The notes: generated by a model not told the origin, from the letters alone. Shown: positions 37,318 to 45,878, counted from the first letter of the stretch. The stretch: DNA of 64,000 nucleotides from Ponticoccus litoralis (GCF_039769985.1 NZ_JBDNCH010000002.1:682001-746000), one strand, 5' to 3'. Numbers and translations: made by a program.

Positions 37318-38022
37318 TCAGGCGAAGGCCGCCTCCAGCGCGATTTCGACCATGTCGCCGAAGGACCGCTCTCGCTGGTCCGACGGCAGGGCCTCGTGGG
37401 TCAGCAGGTGGTCCGAAACGGTGAGGACCGCCAGCGCCCGGGCGCCGTGCCGGGCGGCGAGGATATAAAGCTCTGCCGCTTCCATCTCGACCCCCAGAAT
37501 GCCGTGGCGGACCATCTGGTCATTCAGGTCCGGGCGTTCATCATAGAAAACGTCCGAGGAATAGATGCCGCCGACATGGACTCCGACATCGCGGGTACGC
37601 GCAGCGGCCACTGCCGCCTCCAGCAGGGCGTAATCCGCGCAGGGCGCGTAATTCAATTCGCGAAAGATACCCCGCGACGGAGTCGACAGGGTCGTGGCCG
37701 TCATGGCGATGATCACATCGCGAATGGCAATCCTTTCCTGCATCGCCCCGCAAGAGCCAATACGGATCAGCGTCTTCGCCCCGTAATCCCGAAGCAATTC
37801 GTTGGCATAGATCGAAAGGCTGGGCATCCCCATTCCCGACCCCTGGATCGTCACCCTGTGACCCTTCCAGGTGCCGGTATATCCCAGCATGCCCCTTACC
37901 CGGTTCACGCAGACCGCATCGTCGAGAAAGGTCTGCGCCGCCCATTCCGCCCGAAGGGGATCGCCCGGCATAAGAACCGTTTCGGCAATCTCCCCCGGCT
38001 TGGCACCGATATGAACCGTCAC
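37318..38022 (-). CDS. deoD: Purine nucleoside phosphorylase, DeoD type
   Basis: 234 residues, the length of hexameric bacterial PNP. It cleaves purine (deoxy)nucleosides with phosphate. MTVHIGAKPGEIAETVLMPGDPLRA, the phosphate loop RIGSCGAM, VEMEAAELY (purine-site Glu) and LTVSDHL with the catalytic Asp are all conserved. It follows the H-NS-like gene by 1 nt on the same strand, so the two are probably cotranscribed, though no functional link is known. Codon use here is somewhat lower in GC than in neighbouring genes. Confidence 0.94.
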   Translation of the reverse strand: MTVHIGAKPGEIAETVLMPGDPLRAEWAAQTFLDDAVCVNRVRGMLGYTGTWKGHRVTIQGSGMGMPSLSIYANELLRDYGAKTLIRIGSCGAMQERIAIRDVIIAMTATTLSTPSRGIFRELNYAPCADYALLEAAVAAARTRDVGVHVGGIYSSDVFYDERPDLNDQMVRHGILGVEMEAAELYILAARHGARALAVLTVSDHLLTHEALPSDQRERSFGDMVEIALEAAFA

Positions 38023-38023
38023 G

Positions 38024-38332
38024 TCAGAGCGCCAGATCGTCCATGGACTTGCCCTGTTCGAGCGCCTCGATCACCCAATTGGGCTTTCGGCCCCGGCCGG
38101 TCCATGTCTGCGAGGGATCTGCGGGATTGGCAAAGCGCGGCGCGCCCTTGCTGCCTTTCGGTCCGGCCTCCATCACCTCGTCAAGCGAGAAGCCGAATTC
38201 CTTCGCCGCGTTTTCCGCAGCGCGTTTGGCCTCTGCCCTGCGGCGTTGGTCCACGGATTTCAGAGCTTTCTGCGCATCCGCAATCAGCTTTTTCAACTCG
38301 TCGGGGGTCATTCCGTCAAGGTCGATATTCAT
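38024..38332 (-). CDS. H-NS-family nucleoid protein (HvrA/Spb-like)
   Basis: 102 residues. An N-terminal coiled coil (DELKKLIADAQKALKSVDQRRRAEAKRAAENAAKEFG) for oligomerisation and a C-terminal DNA-binding domain with the core TWTGRGRKPNWV, the H-NS AT-hook-like motif. In Rhodobacter, related proteins (HvrA, Spb) modulate photosynthesis and other light/oxygen genes. The AT-richer upstream region could be a site for autoregulation. In front of deoD by 1 nt. Confidence 0.92.
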   Translation of the reverse strand: MNIDLDGMTPDELKKLIADAQKALKSVDQRRRAEAKRAAENAAKEFGFSLDEVMEAGPKGSKGAPRFANPADPSQTWTGRGRKPNWVIEALEQGKSMDDLAL

Positions 38333-38654
38333 TCGCGTTCTCCAGTTATTTTTTACCAATCTGCCAAAATAAAAGATCTTACAAGGCGTCGCTTTGGGTC
38401 ACACGAGGAATTGTCCCGGAAAACGGGGTATTCCGAGGCCGATCGGCGGAAAGCCGACACTTTGACGGGCATAAGCGGGGGGATCGCAGCATTGCCGGCA
38501 ATCCCCCTGTCCGGGTGGGACGAATCAGGAAAACCGCCCTATCCAGCGGATCGGACGGTCGAAACGCCGGTGAAGCGGCGCGCAAGCTGGCCCGGCGGAG
38601 CGCCGGAATTTCCTGCGATCCGGCACCACAGGCGCCGGTCGCAGGGGCTGGCCG
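38333..38654. other. 322-bp region between the H-NS-like gene and ecm
   Basis: No gene recognised. It contains an AT-rich stretch at about 38338-38385 immediately upstream of the H-NS-like gene, a likely promoter, and otherwise ordinary GC-rich sequence downstream of ecm. Confidence 0.45.
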
Positions 38655-40624
38655 CTACTCCGCCGCGACGGATCTGGGATCGGCCAGCGTCACGATATCG
38701 CGCATGATGGTATTCAGTTCGAAATCCTTTGGCGTATAGACCCGCGCCACGCCCATCGCCAGAAGGCGGCGGGCGTCCTCCTCGGGAATGATCCCGCCGA
38801 CGATCAGCGAAACCTCCGTCAGCCCCGCCTCGCGCATCCGCGCCACGACCTCCTCGACCAGCGGGATATGTGAGCCCGAGAGGATCGAAAGCCCGACCAC
38901 ATGCGCGCCCTCCTTCGCGGCCTCGACGATCTGTTCGGGGGTCAGGCGGATGCCCTCGTAGTCGATCTCCATCCCGCAATCGCGGGCGCGGAAGGCGATC
39001 TGCTCGGCGCCGTTGGAATGGCCGTCGAGACCCGGCTTGCCCACGAGGAAGCGCAGGCGGCGGCCCAGCCGGTCGCTGACCGCATCGACGGCCTCGCGGA
39101 TGTCCTCCAGCCCCTCGGTCTTGTTCGAGACGGATCTGGAAACGCCGGTCGGGCCGCGATACTCGCCATGGGCGGCGCGCATCTCTCCGGCCCATTCGCC
39201 GGTCGTCACCCCCGCCTTCGCACAGGCGACAGAGGCCGGCATGACGTTCTCGCCAGCCGCGGCGGCGGCGCGCAGGGCGCTCAGGGCCTCGGCGACGGCG
39301 GCGCTGTCACGCTCTGCCTTCCAGGCGGTCAGGCGCGCCACCTGATCGGCCTCGACGCCCGGATCGACCGTCATGATGCCGCCGTCCTCGCCCACCAGCG
39401 GCGAGCGTTCGCTTTCGGTCCAGCGGTTCACGCCCACGACCACCGTCTCGCCGCGTTCGACCTTGTTGACACGGTCGGCGTTGGATTCCACCAGGCGGCC
39501 CTTCATGTAGTCGATCGCCCCGATGGCACCGCCCATGCCCTCGATATTGGCCAGTTCCGCCCGTGCGCCCTCTTTCAGCGCCGCGACCTTGCGGTCCACC
39601 GCCGGGTTGCCGTCGAAGAGGTCGTCGTATTCCAGAAGGTCGGTTTCGTAGGCCAGGATCTGCTGCATGCGCATCGACCATTGCTGGTCCCGTGGGCGCG
39701 GCAGGCCAAGCGCCTCGTTCCATGCGGGCAACTGGACGGCGCGAGCGCGGGCATTCTTGGACAGGGTGACCGCCAGCGCCTCGATCAGGATCCGGTAGAC
39801 GTTGTTCTCGGGCTGCTGTTCCGTCAGGCCGAGAGAGTTCACCTGCACGCCATAGCGGAAGCGCCGGAACCTGGCCTCTTCGACGCCGTAGCGCTCCAGC
39901 AGGATCTCGTCCCAGAGATCGACGAAGGCGCGCATCTTGCACAGCTCGGTGACAAAGCGGATGCCCGCATTGACGAAGAACGAGATCCGTCCGCAAAGCG
40001 CCGGGAAATCCTCTGCCGCGACGCGCGGCTTCAGCTCGTCCAGCACCGCGACGGCGGTGGCCAGGGCAAAGGCCAGTTCCTGCTCGGGCGTCGCGCCCGC
40101 CTCTTGCAGGTGGTAGGAACAGACGTTCATCGGGTTCCACTTGGGAACGTGGTGATAGCAATATTCGGCCACGTCCCCGATCATCTTCAGCGAGGGCTTC
40201 GGCGGGCAGATATAGGTGCCGCGCGACAGGTATTCCTTGATCAGGTCGTTCTGCACCGTGCCGTTCAGCTTGGTGATGTCGGCGCCCTGCTCTTCCGCCA
40301 CCGCGATATAGAGCGACAGCAGCCAGGGCGCCGTGGCGTTGATCGTCATCGAGGTGTTCATCTGCTCCAGCGGAATATCCTGAAACAGCGCGCGCATGTC
40401 GCCCAGGTGACAGACCGGGACGCCAACCTTGCCGACCTCGCCCCGGGCCAGAATGTGGTCGCTGTCATAGCCGGTCTGCGTGGGCAGGTCGAAGGCGACA
40501 GAGAGGCCGGTCTGACCCTTGGCAAGGTTAGAGCGGTACAGCGCATTGGACTTTTCGGTACCGTGGAATGCCCCGCATAGGTGCGGATGAGCCAGGGTTT
40601 GTCTCGGGAAGGGGTCTCGGTCAT
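38655..40624 (-). CDS. ecm: Ethylmalonyl-CoA mutase (frame break near N-terminus)
   Basis: About 656 residues after correction. A B12-dependent mutase converting (2R)-ethylmalonyl-CoA to (2S)-methylsuccinyl-CoA in the EMC pathway. The start MTETPSRDKPWLIRTYAGHST follows GGAGG; the frame breaks at about 40560-40566 and continues EKSNALYRSNLAKGQTGLSVAFDLPTQTGYDSDH. The C-terminal cobalamin domain carries GKPGLDGHSNGAEQ (the DxHxxG cobalt-ligand motif) and VGGIIPEEDA. Single-chain form, as in Ecm, with ccr in the same region; these favour Ecm over methylmalonyl-CoA mutase. A conserved block (40654-40680) lies just upstream and is shared with mcl. Confidence 0.9.
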
Positions 40625-40962
40625 TCGGGCCTCCAACGGCGGGATTCTCGCCAGCAACCTTATTGCGCTTGAAATGGCATATTCGAAACAATATGACCCT
40701 GTCAATCCGCCGCAATGCAGCGAGTGCAGGCGCAGCATAGGCCCGCCGCGACGCGTTGCACAGCGGCTCTTTGGTCCCGCCGGGGCCGACGCGCCTGACG
40801 GGCCCGCATTTGCAACGGGCGCGCGCCACCAAGCGCGGACCGGGACGCAGGGCGGTCGCACCGGATGTGCCGCCGCGTCGCAAGCGGTCTGGTACGGGCG
40901 GCACGCCCGGGACGCGCAGCCCTGTCTTGCGCGGCCCCGGCCAGCCTGCCACGGTCCGCGCC
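40625..40962. other. 338-bp divergent region, ecm promoter
   Basis: No gene. It holds the ecm promoter and the two conserved blocks described separately. Sequence beyond about 40730 towards the acyltransferase gene is GC-rich without recognised structure. Confidence 0.5.
40654..40680 (-). promoter_or_regulatory. EMC-type regulatory block upstream of ecm
   Basis: Plus-strand GCAACCTTATTGCGCTTG followed by AAATGGCAT. It matches the block upstream of mcl (54447-54473) at nearly every position, in the same orientation and at a similar distance from the gene. A TTGACA (plus-strand TGTCAA, 40700-40705) and an ATATGC (plus-strand GCATAT, 40677-40682) with 17-bp spacing form a plausible promoter, placing the block around the transcription start. 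TTGC..AA-type half-sites recall the ScfR (RamB/PccR) family, but the regulator is inferred. Confidence 0.6.
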
Positions 40963-42328
40963 ATGGTCACCGTCACGCTCCCGCTCTGGCTTTTGCTGCT
41001 GATCCTGCTTTTCGCCGCGATCAGCTTTGTCACGCATTTCTTCTTTCCCTCTGTCCGCTGGTTCTTTCGCCGCCGGGCAGAGCGTCTGGTGCGGCGCCTG
41101 AACAGCCGCCTTCAGCGCCCCATCGAACCCTTCAAGCTGCTCAGGCGCTACGACCTGATCCAGCGCGTCCTCTACCACCCGGACGTCACCCGGGCGATCC
41201 TTGACCATGCCGGGCAGGAAGGCGTCCGCGAGGACGTGGCCTTTGAACGCGCCCGGCGCTACGCGCAGGAAATCGTGCCGTCCTTCTCGGCCTTCGCCTA
41301 TTTCGGCTGGGGTGTGCGCGGCGCGCGCTGGCTGTCGAACGCGCTGTACCGGGTGCGGCTGGGCCATCACGACCCGCAGGAGCTGGCCGGGATCGCCCCC
41401 GAGGCGACGCTGGTCTTCGTCATCAACCACCGGTCCAACATGGATTACGTGCTGGTCACGCATCTGGTCGCGGACCGCTCTGCGCTGTCCTACGCGGTGG
41501 GCGAATGGGCCCGAGGTCTGGCCGCTGTCGCGGCTGATCCGCTCCATGGGGGCCTATTTCATCCGGCGGCGGTCGCGCGACGACCTCTATCGGCGGGTGT
41601 TGCGGCGCTACGTCCAGATGTCCACCAGCGGCGGCGTCACGCAGGCGATCTTTCCCGAGGGCGGGCTGTCGCTGGACGGCGGCCTTCAGCCTCCGAAGCT
41701 TGGGCTGCTGCGCTACATCACCGACGATCTCGACCTTGCCGCGCGGGACGTGGTCTTTGTGCCGGTGGCGCTGAACTACGACCGGGTTCTGGAAGACACC
41801 GTTCTGATCGGCGCCGGGGAAAGCGGCACGCGGCGGTTCGAGGCCTCGATCACCCATGTCACGCTGGCCACGCTGAAGCAGCTCTGGCTGCGGGTGACGG
41901 GACGGTTTCACCGCTTCGGCTATGCGGCGGTCAGCTTTGGCCGCCCGCTGTCGCTGCGCGCGGACCCGGCGCTGGCGGCGGATGCCGCTGCCCTCGCAGA
42001 GCGCCTGCTGGCAGAGATCGCCCGCAATGTGCCGGTGCTTCCGGTGCCGCTGGTGGCGCATCTGCTGCTGGAAAAGCCGCGCCGGGCCGAGGATCTGCCC
42101 GGCGCCTTCGCCGCGGCCTGCACCCTGCTGGAGGGCTGCCACATCCATCTGCCGCGCGCCGACAGCGCCTATGCCGCACAGGTCGGCCTGCGGATGCTGA
42201 CAGAGCGCGGCATCGTCGTGGAAAACGGCGGCCTGCTGGCGGTCGCCCCTGAAAAACAGGCGCTTGCGGGCTTCTACGCCCGCTCCATCGCGCATCTCTT
42301 CCTGGCCCGGCGGTCGCCTGAAGCGTAA
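40963..42328 (+). CDS. PlsB-like glycerol-3-phosphate acyltransferase (frame break)
   Basis: 454 residues after correction. Membrane-anchored acyltransferase (N-terminal segment LPLWLLLLILLFAAISFVTHFFF). Motif I appears as FVINHRSNMDYVLVTHL (HRSNMD for HxxxxD), motif III as AIFPEGGLSLDGG, and VFVPVALNYDRVLED follows. This is the PlsB/GPAT-DHAPAT type that acylates sn-1 of glycerol-3-phosphate. The frame breaks at about 41508-41516: one extra C in GGGCCCGAGGTC; correction gives VGEWAEVWPLSRLIRSMGAYFIRRR. Located between ecm and ccr; a similar gene order occurs in relatives as far as I recall, without a proven metabolic link. Confidence 0.83.
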
Positions 42329-42399
42329 ACTCTGCTGCGCACGCAAAGGATTTTCTGCATCCGCTCGGTCATAAAATTACAAACTAGACGTTCGGATGG

Positions 42400-42416
42400 T
42401 TGCAATGTTGCGCAAG
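42400..42416 (+). promoter_or_regulatory. EMC-type motif upstream of ccr
   Basis: TTGCAATGTTGCGCAAG, 84 bp upstream of the ccr start. It consists of two TTGC..AA elements (TTGCAA and the palindrome TTGCGCAA). In gene orientation the mcl block reads GCAATATTGTTGCGCATG and ccr reads GCAATGTTGCGCAAG, so the same parts recur with 3 bp less spacing. Confidence 0.5.
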
Positions 42417-42499
42417 CCCGCGTATTCGATGGGTCAACCCGCGAATCCGCGCTGCGGAGCCGCATCACATTCAAAGGTTGGTTCAAGCAGGAGGCCGCC

Positions 42500-43786
42500 A
42501 TGGCACTGGACACGCAAACGGGCATCGCCCAGTACGACGCGCCGGAAAAAGACCTCTACGAGATCGGTGAAATGCCGCCGATGGGCTACGTGCCCAAGAA
42601 GATGTACGCTTGGGCGATCCGCCGCGAGCGCCACGGCGACCCCGAAACCTCGTTCCAGCAGGAAGTTGTCGATACATGGACCATCGACAGCCACGAGGTC
42701 CTTGTTCTGGTGATGGCCGCCGGCGTGAACTACAACGGCGTCTGGGCCGGCAAGGGGGTGCCGATCAGCCCCTTCGACGTGCACGGGCAGGATTTCCACA
42801 TCGCCGGTTCCGATGCCTCGGGCATCGTCTGGGCCGTCGGTGACAAGGTCAAGAACTGGAAGGTGGGCGACGAGGTCGTGATCCACTGCAACCAGGACGA
42901 CGGCGACGACGAGCACTGCAACGGCGGCGACCCGATGTTCTCGCCCAGCCAGCGGATCTGGGGCTACGAGACCGGCGACGGCTCTTTCGCGCAGTTCACC
43001 AAGGTGCAGGCGCAGCAGCTGATGCCGCGTCCCAAGCACCTGACCTGGGAAGAAGCCGCCTGCTACACGCTGACGCTGGCCACCGCCTACCGGATGCTCT
43101 TCGGCCACCAGCCGCACGAACTGCGCCCCGGCCAGAACGTGCTGGTCTGGGGTGCCTCGGGTGGCCTTGGCTCTTACGCGATCCAGCTGGCGAACACGGC
43201 GGGCGCCAACGCCATCGGCGTTATCTCGGACGAGAGCAAGCGCCAGTTCGTGATGGATCAGGGCGCCAAGGGTGTCATCAACCGCAAGGACTTCAACTGC
43301 TGGGGTCAGCTGCCCACGGTGAACTCGCCGGAATACAACGCGTGGCTGAAAGAGGCGCGCAAGTTCGGCAAGGCGATCTGGGACATCACCGGCAAGGGCA
43401 ACAACGTCGACATGGTCTTCGAACACCCGGGCGAGGCGACCTTCCCGGTCTCTGCCCTCGTGGTGAAGAAGGGCGGCATGGTCGTGATCTGCGCGGGCAC
43501 CAGCGGCTTCAACTGCACCTTCGACGTGCGCTACATGTGGATGCACCAGAAGCGCCTGCAGGGCTCGCACTTCGCCAACCTGCAACAGGCGGCCTCGGCC
43601 AACCGGCTGATGATCGAGCGGCGCCTCGACCCCTGCATGTCCGAGGTCTTCCCCTGGGCAGAGATCCCGGCGGCGCATACCAAGATGCTGAACAACGAGC
43701 ACAAGCCCGGCAACATGGCGGTGCTGGTGCAGGCCCCGAAGACCGGCCTGCGCACGCTGGAAGATGCGCTGGACGCGAAGAAGTAA
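42500..43786 (+). CDS. ccr: Crotonyl-CoA carboxylase/reductase
   Basis: 428 residues. Key EMC enzyme: NADPH-dependent reductive carboxylation of crotonyl-CoA to (2S)-ethylmalonyl-CoA. MDR-superfamily fold with the Ccr-specific N-terminus (YEIGEMPPMGYVPKKMYAWAIRRERHG). Likely CO2-pocket residues are the Asn in AAGVNYNGVW, Glu in WGYETGDGSFAQF and His in QGSHFANLQQ. The nucleotide motif is VWGASGGLGSYAIQLAN. AGGAGG precedes the ATG. Codon use is highly biased, as for an abundant protein, and the gene is intact, unlike several neighbours. Followed by a candidate terminator. Confidence 0.96.
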   Translation: MALDTQTGIAQYDAPEKDLYEIGEMPPMGYVPKKMYAWAIRRERHGDPETSFQQEVVDTWTIDSHEVLVLVMAAGVNYNGVWAGKGVPISPFDVHGQDFHIAGSDASGIVWAVGDKVKNWKVGDEVVIHCNQDDGDDEHCNGGDPMFSPSQRIWGYETGDGSFAQFTKVQAQQLMPRPKHLTWEEAACYTLTLATAYRMLFGHQPHELRPGQNVLVWGASGGLGSYAIQLANTAGANAIGVISDESKRQFVMDQGAKGVINRKDFNCWGQLPTVNSPEYNAWLKEARKFGKAIWDITGKGNNVDMVFEHPGEATFPVSALVVKKGGMVVICAGTSGFNCTFDVRYMWMHQKRLQGSHFANLQQAASANRLMIERRLDPCMSEVFPWAEIPAAHTKMLNNEHKPGNMAVLVQAPKTGLRTLEDALDAKK

Positions 43787-43819
43787 GACGCGAAGACGTA
43801 AACTGTCGCGACACTCATG

Positions 43820-43854
43820 GACGCCCGCAGATCGCCCCCGGCGACGCGGGCGTC
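43820..43854 (+). terminator. Candidate terminator of ccr
   Basis: GACGCCCGC / GCGGGCGTC, a 9-bp perfect stem with a 17-nt loop, followed by TTCG. It starts 34 bp after the ccr stop. The loop is long and the T-run short, so efficiency is uncertain. Confidence 0.5.
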
Positions 43855-44008
43855 TTCGTGTCCGGGGGATGGCCGAAGCCGCATCAGGGGCTTGCCGGAT
43901 CGTCCCCCCGCCATTTTGGGGGAGTAAGATTCCGCGAATACGACCCGGAAGCGCGGCATGCTATAGTTGAGTTAATCGTTCGTTAACCATCTGTAGACGA
44001 GGCTTGCC

Positions 44009-44215
44009 ATGGGACATGACTGGATACTGGACGTATTGGCGGATCTGAAAACCTTCGCGCGGTCCAACGGACTGCCGTCCCTGGCGGCACAACTGGACGA
44101 TGCGGGCTTGGTCGCTCAGGCAGAGCTTGCGTCTCTGGCGGAGGGTAAGCGGCTTGGGTTTGTTGGGGACGACAGTTCGCCTGGACGGGCTGATCGAGCG
44201 GCTGGAGTCCGCTGA
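44009..44215 (+). CDS. Small protein overlapping the luxR start, 68 aa
   Basis: 68 residues, MGHDWILDVLADLKTFARSNGLPSLAAQLDDAGLVAQAELASL and so on. A GAGG ribosome site is well placed before the ATG. The first 50 residues form a plausible two-helix soluble protein, acidic then alanine-rich. It overlaps the likely luxR start by about 60 nt in another frame, so translation of the two could be coupled. I recall short proteins with this kind of start upstream of luxR-type genes in Rhodobacteraceae, which supports a real gene, but no family is named. The alternative is that a frame error splits a longer LuxR N-terminus. Confidence 0.65.
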   Translation: MGHDWILDVLADLKTFARSNGLPSLAAQLDDAGLVAQAELASLAEGKRLGFVGDDSSPGRADRAAGVR

Positions 44216-44882
44216 AAGCCTGAGCGACCTGCAAGGCGCCATCGAGGACCTGCGCGACAGGCTGGGGGCCGACAATATCGTCTACCACTGGGTCAATGCC
44301 AATGGGCAGCAATACGGCTGCGGCACCTATGACATCGAATGGGTCAATCGCTACGTCGAAAAGGGCTATCTGCGCGTCGATCCGGTGGTGATCGGCTGCT
44401 ACCAGCGCTTTCACCCGGTCGACTGGAAACGGCTGGACTGGTCAAGCCGCGCCGCCCGGGCCTTTATACAGGACGCAATCGCGCACGGTGTCGGCAATCA
44501 GGGGTATTCCATTCCGATCCGGGGGCCGAACGGACAATTCGCGATCTTCTCGCTCAACCACTCCTGCGGCGACGACGACTGGCAGAGCTTCACAGAGGGG
44601 AACCGCCGCGACCTGATCCTGCTGGCGCATTTCTTCAACCAGAAGGCGCTGGAGTTCGAACCGGGGCGCCGGCCAGAGGCCGCGCAGCCGCTTTCGCCGC
44701 GAGAGATCGAGGCGATGACGCTGCTGGCGGTGGGCTACAGCCGGGCGCAGGCGGCGGACACGCTGTCGATTTCCGAACATACGCTGCGGGTCTACGTCGA
44801 AAGCGCGCGGCACAAGCTGGGGGCCTTGAACACGACACATGCCGTCGCGCGGGCGCTCAGCCGGGGTGTGATCATGGTCTGA
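44154..44882 (+). CDS. luxR: LuxR-family acyl-homoserine lactone regulator
   Basis: About 242 residues, the usual LuxR length, from a TTG at 44154 preceded by GGAGGG; TTGs at 44160 and 44163 and an ATG at 44100 are alternatives. N-terminal autoinducer domain: VYHWVNANGQQYGCGTYDIEWVNRYVEKGYLRVDPVV has the conserved W, Y and D of the AHL pocket, and GYSIPIRGPNGQFAIFSLN matches the WxxPxxG-type region. C-terminal HTH: LSPREIEAMTLLAVGYSRAQAADTLSISEHTLRVYVESARHKLG. Next to luxI on the same strand, so it is the cognate receptor. Whether it activates or represses cannot be told. Confidence 0.88.
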   Translation: MGLLGTTVRLDGLIERLESAESLSDLQGAIEDLRDRLGADNIVYHWVNANGQQYGCGTYDIEWVNRYVEKGYLRVDPVVIGCYQRFHPVDWKRLDWSSRAARAFIQDAIAHGVGNQGYSIPIRGPNGQFAIFSLNHSCGDDDWQSFTEGNRRDLILLAHFFNQKALEFEPGRRPEAAQPLSPREIEAMTLLAVGYSRAQAADTLSISEHTLRVYVESARHKLGALNTTHAVARALSRGVIMV

Positions 44883-44885
44883 ACC

Positions 44886-44904
44886 CCGCAGGGTAAACCC
44901 GCGG
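44886..44904. promoter_or_regulatory. Imperfect dyad after luxR, candidate lux-box or terminator
   Basis: CCGC-A-GGGTAAACCC-GCGG is a near-symmetrical dyad 4 bp after the luxR stop and 88-106 bp upstream of luxI. Its place suits a LuxR-binding site for luxI control or a short 3' hairpin for luxR. It does not match the canonical V. fischeri lux box. Confidence 0.3.
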
Positions 44905-44960
44905 TAGGACCAGCGCGCGCCCCGGTTCGTTTCCGTTAACCGTCGAGGCGAAAATCTGGA

Positions 44961-44983
44961 CCCGTCACATATCCACTGACGGG
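44961..44983 (+). promoter_or_regulatory. Hairpin over the luxI ribosome-binding site
   Basis: CCCGTCA-N9-TGACGGG, a perfect 7-bp stem. The 3' arm GACGGG and the next AG make the only purine-rich ribosome site before the luxI ATG at 44992. In the folded mRNA the Shine-Dalgarno bases would be paired, so luxI translation may need an opening factor or may be throttled. Structure seen, function inferred. Confidence 0.45.
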
Positions 44984-44991
44984 AGCCCCCC

Positions 44992-45630
44992 ATGATCCGC
45001 TATATCTACGGACACGACCTGCCCCTCTTCCCGCAACTGCGCGACGGCATGTTCCGCGACCGCGCCAACCAGTTCAAGACACGCCTCGGCTGGGACGTCA
45101 CGGTCGACGAGGCCGGGTTCGAGCGCGACGAATACGACGCCGAAAATCCGCTGTATGTCATCTGGGAAGAGGCCGACGGCACACATGGCGGGTCGATGCG
45201 GCTGCTGCCCACGACGGGGCGGACCATGGTCAACGACCACTTTCCGCAGCTGACGGGGGGCACCCGTATCTCCAGCCCGGTGATCTGGGAATGCACCCGC
45301 TTCTGCCTTGCCCGGGGCGCGAAGCCCGGCGTCGCGGCGGCGCTGATGCTGGCGGGGGGCGAGGTCATGCAGCAATTCGGCGTGGCGCATTATGTCGGCG
45401 TCTTCGACGCGCGCATGGTGCGGATCTACCGCCGTATCGGCTCTTCACCCGAGGTGCTGGGCAGCGAGGGCGCAGGCCGCGCGCGGATAAGCGTCGGTCT
45501 GTGGGAATTCACGCCCGAGGCGCAGGCCGAGGTGGCGCGGGCCGCCGGGATCACGCCCGACATGTCGCGCCGCTGGTTCGAGCGCTCTTTCGGCTCGGTC
45601 ATCTCTGCAAGGCAGGTGGTGGCCGCCTGA
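44992..45630 (+). CDS. luxI: Acyl-homoserine lactone synthase (LuxI)
   Basis: 212 residues. It makes an N-acyl homoserine lactone from acyl-ACP and S-adenosylmethionine. Conserved LuxI positions are present: FRDRANQFKTRLGWDV (Arg, Phe, Trp), DEYDAENPLYVI (the D.D pair), GGSMRLLPTTG (Arg), WECTRFCLA (Glu and Arg), and a final ARQVV region. The acyl chain cannot be predicted. It lies downstream of luxR on the same strand; an RBS-sequestering hairpin precedes it. Confidence 0.94.
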   Translation: MIRYIYGHDLPLFPQLRDGMFRDRANQFKTRLGWDVTVDEAGFERDEYDAENPLYVIWEEADGTHGGSMRLLPTTGRTMVNDHFPQLTGGTRISSPVIWECTRFCLARGAKPGVAAALMLAGGEVMQQFGVAHYVGVFDARMVRIYRRIGSSPEVLGSEGAGRARISVGLWEFTPEAQAEVARAAGITPDMSRRWFERSFGSVISARQVVAA

Positions 45631-45668
45631 GGCCCGTCCCTGCAGGGCGCGTTTTGCCCGCAGTGGCC

Positions 45669-45878
45669 TCAGCCGTCGTTTCGAAAGCAGGCGTCGGGCG
45701 GGGTGGCCTTCTGGCCATCGACACGCGCGCCGCAATGGATGCACATCCACTGGCTGCCGCTCTGCCCCCTTTGCTCGCGCCAGCGGCACAAGCGGGTCCG
45801 GCGATTGGAAAACACCGCCACCAGGATGAAGGCCGCGATCAGCCCGACAAGTACTAACATGGCGCAGACCTGTCGCAT
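45669..45878 (-). CDS. Small membrane protein with zinc-ribbon-like Cys motif
   Basis: 69 residues. N-terminal hydrophobic helix (MLVLVGLIAAFILVAVFSN) followed by basic residues and a cysteine set: CRW ... MCIHCGARVDGQKATPPDACF. CIHCG plus the distal cysteines resembles a small zinc ribbon facing the cytoplasm. It is convergent with luxI. No family recognised. An ATG at 45860 would shorten it to start at the hydrophobic stretch. Confidence 0.6.
   Translation of the reverse strand: MRQVCAMLVLVGLIAAFILVAVFSNRRTRLCRWREQRGQSGSQWMCIHCGARVDGQKATPPDACFRNDG

Noticed and set aside
44886..44904. A canonical lux box before luxI
   Set aside because: The dyad does not match the V. fischeri consensus and may only be a 3' hairpin; kept as a low-confidence site.
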